This document shows positions 54,773 through 64,000 of a stretch of DNA of 64,000 nt, one piece after another; position 1 is the first letter of the stretch, and each line of letters opens with the position of its first letter. The translations under genes were made by a program, and so were the position numbers. The notes beneath the pieces are model-generated. The model was given only the letters and a program-made list of their open reading frames with translations, did not search any database and had not been told where the DNA came from. The DNA is from Enterobacter ludwigii (GTDB lineage Bacteria > Pseudomonadota > Gammaproteobacteria > Enterobacterales > Enterobacteriaceae), in assembly GCF_001750725.1 (NCBI RefSeq), contig NZ_CP017279.1:930001-994000 (forward strand), read 5' to 3'.

Positions 54773-55846
54773 TCAGCGGCTGGCCGATGACGGAGAAAGC
54801 GTGGAAGGCGGGGAGAAGAACACATCACCAAACAGTGCGGTGGAGACCTTTCGCACCCCAAGCCCGGCAACGGTGCAGAGCAACAGGCTGGCAAACGGGT
54901 AGACCAGAATCAACGTCAGCTCCGCCCAGACCGGCCAGTATGCGGCATTCATCTCACCAATCAGGAACAGGCTAAAGGCCTCAATCAGGATGCGATGGGT
55001 GGTATAAATCGCGATGGTATTAGAACCGATCACGTTAAGCAGATTATTAGGATGGACGGCATAACGTTGCTCAATGCTGTAGAAAAGCTTCATGATCAAC
55101 ACAATCGACAGCAGGGAGAGCAGCAGCGGGACGTTAGCAAACCACAGCACCACAGAGACGGCAGCGAAGGCGCCTAACGCCAGCCAGGCGCGACGAAGAT
55201 TGAACCCTTTCATCCACGCCATCAGCTCAGCGCCATACCACGCGCCGAGGCTGTAGTAGATCATGTTGCGCACCACGCTGTTCATTCCCCACCACGGCAG
55301 CGGCAGGAAGTTTATCGCGACGCTCGCCAGTGCCAGCAGCCCCAGTACCGGCAGCTTCCAGCGGCTCAGCAGTTTACACAGCGTGAAATAGACCACCAGG
55401 GCATACAGATACCAGAGACTGGTGCTGGCGGTGAGCATTCCCTTCACAAACCCGGAAAGGGAATCGGCATAGGCCGCATTGGAGGAAGTGGCCAGTTCAC
55501 GCTCGGGAGCAAGCCAGGCGTTGAGGTGGCTCAGCGCCTGCCATTGCAGAACGCCCCACAGCGCCAGCACCCAGACAATGCTCCAGATCCGTTTATCGAG
55601 ACTGGTACGCCAGTCCACCTCATCGATGTAACGTCGAATCAGATAGCCGGAAATGAAGAAAAACACCGGCATGCGGAAGGGAGCAAGATAGAGATTAAAA
55701 TAGACCCAACATTTGGCGAGAAGACCGGATAACGGATGTTGTAACCCATTGAGATGGGGATAAAAGGTGATGACTGAATGGTAGATAACCACCAGGCAGA
55801 TACACAGCCCTTTTATCTGGTTAATCCATAATGCTTTTTGCTTCAT
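54773..55846 (-). CDS. ycfT: Inner-membrane acyltransferase-3 family protein YcfT
   Basis: YcfT is a 357-residue polytopic membrane protein, as in E. coli, of the acyltransferase family 3 (O-acetylation type) with about ten membrane segments. The N-terminal helix contains the family His in LCICLVVIYHSVITFYPHLNG, and RMPVFFFISGYLIRRY is the second signature. Substrate unknown; such enzymes usually acetylate surface glycans, but nothing nearby identifies one. Single gene, on the minus strand, between mfd and lolC. Confidence 0.9.
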   Translation of the reverse strand: MKQKALWINQIKGLCICLVVIYHSVITFYPHLNGLQHPLSGLLAKCWVYFNLYLAPFRMPVFFFISGYLIRRYIDEVDWRTSLDKRIWSIVWVLALWGVLQWQALSHLNAWLAPERELATSSNAAYADSLSGFVKGMLTASTSLWYLYALVVYFTLCKLLSRWKLPVLGLLALASVAINFLPLPWWGMNSVVRNMIYYSLGAWYGAELMAWMKGFNLRRAWLALGAFAAVSVVLWFANVPLLLSLLSIVLIMKLFYSIEQRYAVHPNNLLNVIGSNTIAIYTTHRILIEAFSLFLIGEMNAAYWPVWAELTLILVYPFASLLLCTVAGLGVRKVSTALFGDVFFSPPSTLSPSSASR

Positions 55847-56051
55847 TGTTCGCGACTACCTTTTTGCCATAAACGAACGAACAATTGTTGTTAAACAAAA
55901 CCGTGATGTAATGGGTAACAGTCTGTATCAGGAGGTTTTTCGGAAAAGGTGGAGGTCGTACAGGGAGGTTTCAGAGAGTAGTACCCTGATTTATCTGAAT
56001 TTTTCAGAAAAATGATTACCAAAGCTTACGGTTTCAGTCATTTACGCTTAA

Positions 56052-57995
<1,944 letters not shown>

Positions 57996-57996
<1 letters not shown>

Positions 57997-59240
57997 TGGC
58001 TTCACCGTTATCGTTACTCATAGGGTTGCGTTTTAGCCGCGGACGTCGTCGCGGCGGCATGGTGTCACTGATCTCGGTGATCTCCACCATCGGTATTGCG
58101 CTGGGAGTGGCGGTGCTGATCGTGGGCCTTAGCGCCATGAACGGCTTTGAGCGTGAACTGAATAACCGCATCCTGGCGGTGGTCCCGCACGGTGAAATCG
58201 AACCGGTGAATCAGCCGTGGACGCACTGGAGCGATGCCCTGAGCAAAATCGAAAAAGTGCCAGGCATCGTGGCGGCCGCACCTTACATTAACTTTACCGG
58301 GCTGGTCGAGAGCGGCGTTAACCTGCGCGCCATTCAGGTCAAAGGGGTGAACCCGGTGCAGGAAGAGCGCCTCAGCGCGTTGCCGAAATATGTGCAAAAC
58401 GGCGCGTGGGCAAACTTTAAGGCCGGTGAACAGCAAATTATTATGGGCAAAGGCGTTGCCGAGGCCCTGAAGGTTAAGCAGGGCGACTGGGTCTCTATCA
58501 TGATCCCGAACGCCAGTGCCGACCACAAGCTGCAGCAGCCTAAACGCGTACGTCTGCACGTCACCGGTATTCTTCAGTTAAGCGGCCAGCTCGATCACAG
58601 CTTTGCGATGGTGCCGATGGAAGACGCGCGCCAGTATCTCGACATGGCCGACAGCGTGACGGGTATTGCCATTAAGGTCAACGACGTCTTCAACGCCAAT
58701 AAGCTGGTGCGTGATGCCGGCAGCGTGACCAATAACTATGTCTACATCAAAAGCTGGATTGGCACTTACGGTTATATGTACCGTGATATCCAGATGATCC
58801 GCGCCATTATGTATCTGGCGATGGTGCTGGTGATTGGGGTCGCGTGCTTTAATATCGTTTCGACGCTGGTGATGGCGGTCAAAGACAAGAGCGGCGACAT
58901 CGCCGTCCTGCGTACCCTGGGGGCAAAAGACGGTCTTATTCGCGCCATCTTTGTCTGGTACGGTCTGCTGGCTGGGCTGTTCGGGAGCCTCTGCGGCGTG
59001 GTGATTGGCGTGGTGGTTTCTCTGCAGCTGACGCCAATTATCAATGGCATCGAGGCGCTTATTGGCCACCAGTTCCTGTCAGGTGATATCTATTTTATTG
59101 ACTTCCTGCCGTCTGAATTGCACTGGCTGGACGTTTTTTATGTGCTGGTAACGGCACTTTTACTGAGTCTGCTGGCAAGCTGGTATCCGGCGCGTCGCGC
59201 AAGCCGAATTGATCCGGCGAGGGTATTAAGTGGCCAGTAA
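57996..59240 (+). CDS. lolE: Lipoprotein-releasing system membrane protein LolE
   Basis: LolE is the second membrane subunit and contacts the lipoprotein substrate. It has 414 residues, as in E. coli, and the same fold as LolC: one helix at the N-terminus ([33 protein letters not shown]), a large periplasmic domain and three C-terminal helices with [23 protein letters not shown]. Its ATG uses the last A of the lolD TAA stop. The lolCDE unit here serves the many lipoproteins of this window (YceB, FlgH, YcfL, LpoB). Confidence 0.97.
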
Positions 59241-59294
59241 TTACGTCATGATTTAGCGGTCGTCAGGCCGCCAAATCAAAAAGAGGAATGCGTG

Positions 59295-60206
59295 ATGTAT
59301 TATGGATTTGATATTGGCGGCACCAAAATTGCGCTGGGCGTGTTTGATAAAAACCTCAAACTGCAGTGGGAAACCCGCGTTCCCACACCACGCGAAAGCT
59401 ATGATGAATTTTTAACTGCCATTGCCGCGCTGGTGGCGCAAGCTGATTCACGTTTTGGCGTGAAAGGCAGCGTCGGCATTGGTATTCCGGGGATGCCCGA
59501 AACTGACGATGGTACGCTGTATGCGGCCAACGTTCCTGCTGCCAGCGGTAAACCGCTGCGCGCCGATCTCTCCGCTCTGCTTGAACGCGACGTGCGTTTA
59601 GATAATGATGCCAACTGTTTTGCACTCTCCGAAGCCTGGGACGCTGAGTTTCAGCGCTATCCGCTGGTGATGGGGCTGATCCTCGGCACGGGCGTAGGGG
59701 GAGGGATCGTCATCAACGGTAAGCCGATTACCGGGCGCAGTTACATTACGGGAGAGTTCGGCCATATCCGCCTGCCGGTTGATGCCCTGGCGGTCGTCGG
59801 GCGCGACTTCCCGCTGACCCGCTGCGGTTGCGGTCAGCATGGCTGTATTGAGAACTACCTCTCCGGACGTGGGTTTGCATGGCTTTACGAACACTTCTAT
59901 CATCAGAAACTTGAAGCCCCTCAAATCATTACCTTGTGGGAGCAGGGGGATGCGCAGGCGCGAGAGCACGTTGAGCGCTATCTGGATCTGCTGGCGGTGT
60001 GTCTGGGAAATATTCTCACCATCGTCGACCCGGATCTGCTGGTGATTGGTGGAGGGCTTTCAAACTTTAGCGCGTTAACGGAACAGCTGTCCGGGCGTTT
60101 GCCCCGACATTTATTGCCGGTTGCCCGCGTGCCGCGTATTGAACGTGCGCGACACGGGGACGCAGGAGGAATGCGCGGAGCCGCATTCCTTCATCTCACC
60201 GATTAG
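59295..60206 (+). CDS. nagK: N-acetyl-D-glucosamine kinase
   Basis: NagK phosphorylates GlcNAc released during murein recycling (for example by NagZ) to GlcNAc-6-P. It is a ROK-family kinase of 303 residues, as in E. coli. The ATP motif [11 protein letters not shown] (about 5-15), catalytic Asp in [13 protein letters not shown] (about 107), GTGVGGG and the zinc-binding [17 protein letters not shown] (about 177-193) are present. The ATG at 59295 was preferred over the adjacent GTG at 59292. It lies 14 bases before cobB. Confidence 0.97.
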   Translation: MYYGFDIGGTKIALGVFDKNLKLQWETRVPTPRESYDEFLTAIAALVAQADSRFGVKGSVGIGIPGMPETDDGTLYAANVPAASGKPLRADLSALLERDVRLDNDANCFALSEAWDAEFQRYPLVMGLILGTGVGGGIVINGKPITGRSYITGEFGHIRLPVDALAVVGRDFPLTRCGCGQHGCIENYLSGRGFAWLYEHFYHQKLEAPQIITLWEQGDAQAREHVERYLDLLAVCLGNILTIVDPDLLVIGGGLSNFSALTEQLSGRLPRHLLPVARVPRIERARHGDAGGMRGAAFLHLTD

Positions 60207-60220
60207 TTTACGAGGTTTTT

Positions 60221-61042
60221 ATGCTGTCGCGTCGCTTAGGTCGACTCAGCCGTTTTCGCAAAAATAAACGCCGCTTACGTGAGCGCTTGCGCCAGCGGAT
60301 CTTTTTCAGAGACAGAATGATGCCAGAAGCGATGGATAAACCCAGAGTGGTGGTGCTGACCGGGGCGGGGATCTCCGCAGAGTCAGGTATTCGCACTTTC
60401 CGCGCTGCGGACGGGTTATGGGAAGAGCACCGTGTTGAGGATGTGGCGACGCCGGAAGGCTTTGCTCGCGATCCGGATCTTGTGCAGGCGTTTTATAACG
60501 CCCGCCGTCGTCAACTGCAGCAGCCAGAGGTTGTGCCTAACCCGGCGCACCTGGCGCTGGCGAAGCTGGAAGAGGCACTTGGCGATCGTTTTTTGTTGGT
60601 TACGCAGAATATCGACAATCTGCATGAACGGGCCGGTAACAAAAACATCATCCATATGCACGGTGAACTGCTGAAAGTTCGCTGCGCCTGGAGCGGTCAG
60701 GTGCTGGACTGGAAAGAGGACGTGCTGCCTGAAGATAAGTGCCACTGCTGCCAGTTTCCGTCGCGCCTGCGTCCGCATGTGGTCTGGTTTGGTGAAATGC
60801 CGCTTGGTATGGATGACATCTACAGCGCGCTGGCCATGGCGGATGTCTTTATCGCCATTGGCACGTCTGGCCATGTCTATCCGGCGGCCGGGTTTGTTCA
60901 CGAAGCGCGGCTGCACGGCGCGCATACGGTTGAGCTGAATCTTGAGCCGAGCCAGGTGGGCAGCGAGTTCGAAGAGAAGCACTATGGCCTGGCCAGTACC
61001 GTCGTACCGGAGTTTGTCGATAAGCTCCTGAAAGGGCTGTAA
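60221..61042 (+). CDS. cobB: NAD-dependent protein deacylase CobB (sirtuin)
   Basis: CobB removes acetyl and succinyl groups from lysines, for example on acetyl-CoA synthetase, using NAD. It has 273 residues, six fewer at the C-terminus than E. coli. Visible: NAD motif [27 protein letters not shown], catalytic His in IHMHGEL (about 147), zinc-type Cys in KCHCCQFP and HVVWFGEMP. The first 37 residues are strongly basic ([23 protein letters not shown]) and mark the long isoform; an internal ATG at codon 38 could give the short form known in Salmonella. Confidence 0.96.
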   Translation: MLSRRLGRLSRFRKNKRRLRERLRQRIFFRDRMMPEAMDKPRVVVLTGAGISAESGIRTFRAADGLWEEHRVEDVATPEGFARDPDLVQAFYNARRRQLQQPEVVPNPAHLALAKLEEALGDRFLLVTQNIDNLHERAGNKNIIHMHGELLKVRCAWSGQVLDWKEDVLPEDKCHCCQFPSRLRPHVVWFGEMPLGMDDIYSALAMADVFIAIGTSGHVYPAAGFVHEARLHGAHTVELNLEPSQVGSEFEEKHYGLASTVVPEFVDKLLKGL

Positions 61043-61056
61043 TCGCGATAGCCTGA

Positions 61057-61086
61057 AAAGGCACCCGTCCTGCGGGTGCCTTTTTT
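61057..61086. terminator. Terminator between cobB and the chemoreceptor gene
   Basis: AAAGGCACCCG-TCCTG-CGGGTGCCTTTTTT, an 8-bp GC-rich core with A and T flanks between convergent stops; active in both directions. Confidence 0.94.
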
Positions 61087-61088
61087 GT

Positions 61089-63020
61089 TTATGGCGTAAA
61101 GTACGCCAGCGTTTTCTCCAGCGATTTTGCCTGTTCGTCCAGTGACAGGGCCGCTGCCGAGATCTGTTGTACCAGGGACGCGTTTTGCTGGGTCGTGCTG
61201 TCCATCTGATTGACGGCAATGCTGACCTGGCTAATTCCCCGATTCTGCTCATCCAGAGCCTGAACAATATCGTTAATCACCAGATGCACATGTGACACGG
61301 CCTCAATGACCTGCTTCATCATGACGCCGGTTTCATTAACCAGCTCAACGCCTTTGCTGACACGGCCTGAAGACTCGGCTATCAGCTGGGAGATCTCTTT
61401 TGCCGCGTTGGCGCTTCGCTGGGCAAGGTTGCGCACTTCACCCGCCACCACTGCAAAACCGCGCCCCTGTTCGCCCGCGCGCGCCGCTTCTACGGCGGCA
61501 TTCAGCGCCAGAATATTGGTCTGGAAGGCGATACCGTCCACAATGCTGTTGATCTCTCCAATCTTACGGGCGCTTTCGTCAATTTCCCCGATCACCACCA
61601 CGACATCGTTGACCAGCGTCTCGCCATGTCCGGCAAGGGTCGCGGCGCGATCGGTAAGGGTGGTAGCTTTGTGCGCATTGTCGGCGTTATTTTTCACCGT
61701 GACCGAAATCTCTTCCATGCTGGCTGCGGTTTCGACAATCGCCGCTGCCTGTTCTTCGGTGCGTGAGGCCAGATCGAGATTGCCTGCCGAAATTTCACTG
61801 GTGCCACCGTGAACGGAGTGGCTGGCTTCGCTGATGTTACCCACGATGCGCTTGAGCTGCATCTGCATGGTGTGCAGGGCGTAAAAAATACTGCTGGTAT
61901 CCCCGGGACGCACCGGGATAGCGTTGTTCAGGTCGCCTCCGGCCACGGCCAGCGCGATCCCGGCGGCATCTGACGGTTCGCCCCCCACCGGGCGGTCCAC
62001 TTTACGGGTAAAGATTTGCGCCATGACCAGGCTGACAACCACAATGCTTAACACCATCAGGAGGATGGCTTTCAGTAAAAATTGTCTTGCCTCGGCCATC
62101 ACTTCGCTGACCGGGGTGACAATAGCCAGCTTCCAGGGCGTCTGACTGTTGCCGATGGTAATCGCCTGCCAGGTGATAAACGCCTCTTCCTTCAGTTGAG
62201 AATCGTTTGTACGTATCACCTCATCCCCTGTGACAGTTCCGGTGTAAGGCTTGCCTGCGGCACGTTTATCCGGGCTGGAAACCACGCTGTTGCCCGCCGA
62301 CAGAAGCAGGGCGTAGCCTGTACCGTTCCACGGTTTAATCGCCCCGATCATCGATTGCAGGGTGGCGAGTGAGAAATCCGACGTGACGGACCCCAGGAAC
62401 TGACCCTCACGCATGATGGGGGCGGCAATCGAGGTGAGCATTACGTCCACCCCATTGTAGGGATAAATATAGGGTTCGATGATGACATCTTTTTGCCGTT
62501 GCTTCGGCAGCAGATAATAATCGCCGCTGCCGGGCGTTTCGATGTCCGTCAGCAGATGTAATGCCGGTTTGCCTGTGGCGTCGCGGTCAACGTAGCGGGC
62601 GTAACGTCCGGCGGGATCTTCACCGCTCTGACCGGCAAAGGTGGCATCATTGCCATCGAAAGCATCAGGTTCAAAGGCCATCGACATTGAAAGAAACTGA
62701 GGGTGCGCTGAGAGATAATGGATTAGCAGCTGGTTGAGTCCCTGTCGATCAGCGATGCCCGCGTCGCGCAGTGCCTGAGCGCTATTTCCCATGTCACGCG
62801 CGGCCGCCAGGGCGGAATCCATCTGTTTACTGACCTGCAAAGACTGCACTTCAGCAATCTGACGGATGTGTTTTTTAGCCAGCACTTCTTGCTGATCCAT
62901 CCACTGCCACATCATAAAACCGATCGTTGCCGTAAAGCCCACCGTCACGGTGAGGAAAATGGACAATAGCATCAACGTCTTGACTCTTATTTTTTGTTTT
63001 CGGACCATGGCGTCTTTCAT
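61089..63020 (-). CDS. Methyl-accepting chemotaxis protein
   Basis: This is a transmembrane chemoreceptor of 643 residues. TM1 is at about 14-37, a periplasmic Cache-type sensor at about 45-310 ([24 protein letters not shown] is typical), TM2 at about 315-337, a HAMP at about 338-395, then the signalling coiled coil with the nearly invariant tip [42 protein letters not shown]. It ends EKTLAYFTP and lacks the NWETF-type pentapeptide that tethers CheR/CheB. The start at 63020 follows GGGAG; 15 upstream codons are not plausible. Ligand unknown. It is not beside cobB in E. coli. Confidence 0.93.
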   Translation of the reverse strand: MKDAMVRKQKIRVKTLMLLSIFLTVTVGFTATIGFMMWQWMDQQEVLAKKHIRQIAEVQSLQVSKQMDSALAAARDMGNSAQALRDAGIADRQGLNQLLIHYLSAHPQFLSMSMAFEPDAFDGNDATFAGQSGEDPAGRYARYVDRDATGKPALHLLTDIETPGSGDYYLLPKQRQKDVIIEPYIYPYNGVDVMLTSIAAPIMREGQFLGSVTSDFSLATLQSMIGAIKPWNGTGYALLLSAGNSVVSSPDKRAAGKPYTGTVTGDEVIRTNDSQLKEEAFITWQAITIGNSQTPWKLAIVTPVSEVMAEARQFLLKAILLMVLSIVVVSLVMAQIFTRKVDRPVGGEPSDAAGIALAVAGGDLNNAIPVRPGDTSSIFYALHTMQMQLKRIVGNISEASHSVHGGTSEISAGNLDLASRTEEQAAAIVETAASMEEISVTVKNNADNAHKATTLTDRAATLAGHGETLVNDVVVVIGEIDESARKIGEINSIVDGIAFQTNILALNAAVEAARAGEQGRGFAVVAGEVRNLAQRSANAAKEISQLIAESSGRVSKGVELVNETGVMMKQVIEAVSHVHLVINDIVQALDEQNRGISQVSIAVNQMDSTTQQNASLVQQISAAALSLDEQAKSLEKTLAYFTP

Positions 63021-63187
63021 TCTCAACTCCCGTAATGACGTGCATGTCGGGCAGGCACAGATCACTTATCGGATATTTCGCCATGTTTCTGTAGAGCACC
63101 GGGTATATTTAATTTAAATTTTTGATCGCTAATTCCCGTTAATTAGTGTGGATGCTTTTATTTTGTGCATTCAATCAAATTAGTGTT

Positions 63188-63205
63188 CGATAATGCTCGT
63201 TATCG
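63188..63205. promoter_or_regulatory. Palindrome upstream of the EAL/HDOD gene
   Basis: CGATAA-TGCTCG-TTATCG, a perfect 6-bp inverted repeat 52 bp before the start codon. It may be an operator; no family is assigned. Confidence 0.4.
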
Positions 63206-63257
63206 TTGTGCAGATAGGGGATGCTAATAAATATAAAGACGTTCAGGAGGATGGGAT

Positions 63258-64000
63258 ATGTATGGATTTATCGCGAGACAACCCATTTTTAACCTCGATA
63301 TGAATACCGTGGCCTATGAGCTGCTTTTCAGAGACGGAATGACCAACCGTTTCCCCGATGTGTCGGCGGAATATGCCACGTCCAGAATGATATCAGACCA
63401 GTTCTTATCCGTGCCGTCCCAGCGCATCGCCGGGGAACATACGTCGTTTATCAATTTTCCTTCCCGGATGATCATCGACCGCAGCGCTGAGGCGCTGGAC
63501 AAAAACAACGTGGTCATTGAGATCCTGGAAGATGCTGACCCGGGTGAGGCGCTTTTGCAGGCCGTGAGAGAAATGTATGAGCACGGGTACTGCTTTGCGC
63601 TCGATGATTTCACTCTCGCACCGGAATGGGATGTTTTCTTGCCCTTTATTTCCATCATCAAATTCGATGTCCAGAATTACACCTTAGCGCAAATTAAAAA
63701 TTACCTGAGTGAGCGTAAAAGCCTGACCGGGCATATTAAATATCTGGCTGAAAAAATTGAGACTAAAGAGGAATTCAAACAATACAGCGATGCCGGATTT
63801 TCTCTTTTTCAGGGATATTTTTTCTGTCGTCCGGAGGTGATTAAATATAAACGGCTATCGCAAAATCAGCTTGCAATTTTCCGTCTGCAAATGGAAGTAG
63901 GGCGCAATAAACCTGACTTTCGAATCATCGAGGCGTTAATCAAAAGCGACCTCACGCTGTCCTATAAAATCATGCGCTATATGAAGCACACCGCTTTTAA
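63258..64000 (+). CDS. EAL/HDOD-domain signalling protein (cut by window end)
   Basis: The gene starts at 63258, seven bases after CAGGAGG, and runs off the window after 247 codons. The first about 200 residues form an EAL fold: E21 in YELLFRD, N66 in FINFP, E89 in VIEILED, D116-D117 in ALDDFTLA, K135 in IIKFDV and Q185 in QGYFFCRP. EAL reads ELL and the DDFGTG loop reads DDFTLA, so c-di-GMP hydrolysis is uncertain. From about residue 205 (NQLAIFRLQMEVGRNKPDFRIIEALIKSDLTLSYKIMRYM) an HDOD domain begins, giving the YuxH-like architecture. Divergent from the chemoreceptor gene; no symbol assigned. Confidence 0.85.
   Translation, partial: MYGFIARQPIFNLDMNTVAYELLFRDGMTNRFPDVSAEYATSRMISDQFLSVPSQRIAGEHTSFINFPSRMIIDRSAEALDKNNVVIEILEDADPGEALLQAVREMYEHGYCFALDDFTLAPEWDVFLPFISIIKFDVQNYTLAQIKNYLSERKSLTGHIKYLAEKIETKEEFKQYSDAGFSLFQGYFFCRPEVIKYKRLSQNQLAIFRLQMEVGRNKPDFRIIEALIKSDLTLSYKIMRYMKHTAF

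Noticed and set aside
63066..63092. Sigma-28 promoter for the chemoreceptor gene (TCCGATAA on the minus strand)
   Set aside because: The -10 is close to consensus, but there is no TAAA-like -35 at 14-16 bp, so it was not listed as a feature.

Overview
The window is ordinary chromosomal backbone of a motile enterobacterium. Gene content and order follow the E. coli/Salmonella block from solA to cobB almost gene for gene, and most proteins are near full-length matches to the E. coli families. Three differences from E. coli K-12 point to an Enterobacter or close relative, though the genus is an inference: an MFS/LysR pair lies between flgL and rne, grxB is missing between yceB and mdtH, and a chemoreceptor plus an EAL/HDOD gene follow cobB. 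I see no insertion sequence, prophage, CRISPR array, tRNA, rRNA or plasmid-like segment.

Layout. 1-4.3 kb (minus strand): solA (partial), bssS, SOS-controlled dinI, pyrC with its PurR operator and CTP-sensing leader hairpin, lipoprotein yceB, exporter mdtH. 4.5-8.4 kb (plus): rimJ, yceH, mviM and the lipid II flippase murJ. 8.5-20 kb: the flagellar flg cluster, with flgAMN leftward and flgBCDEFGHIJ plus flgKL rightward; an FlhD4C2 site lies between flgA and flgB, and sigma-28 promoters precede flgM and flgK. 20-22.3 kb: divergent MFS exporter and LysR regulator sharing a palindromic operator. 22.3-27.6 kb: rne with its long leader, rluC and yceF. 27.7-34 kb: yceD-rpmF-plsX-fabHDG-acpP-fabF, linking ribosomal protein L32 to fatty acid and phospholipid synthesis. 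34.1-38.4 kb: pabC-mltG-tmk-holB-ycfH.

38.4-64 kb: ptsG with CRP, Mlc and SgrS target sites; siderophore receptor fhuE; the hinT-ycfL-lpoB-thiK-nagZ-ycfP run (cell-wall synthesis and recycling, thiamine salvage); ndh under FNR and PdhR sites; ycfJ; comR/bhsA with two candidate repressor operators; ldtC; mfd; ycfT; lolCDE (lipoprotein release); nagK and cobB; then a chemoreceptor and an EAL/HDOD protein cut by the window end.

No undescribed multi-gene system is visible. The most useful leads are local: TCGTTA/TAACGA operator pairs at bhsA, the MFS/LysR locus, the missing grxB, a hairpin with a short T run directly in front of murJ, a GNRA hairpin pair before plsX, and the chemoreceptor/EAL pair at the right end.
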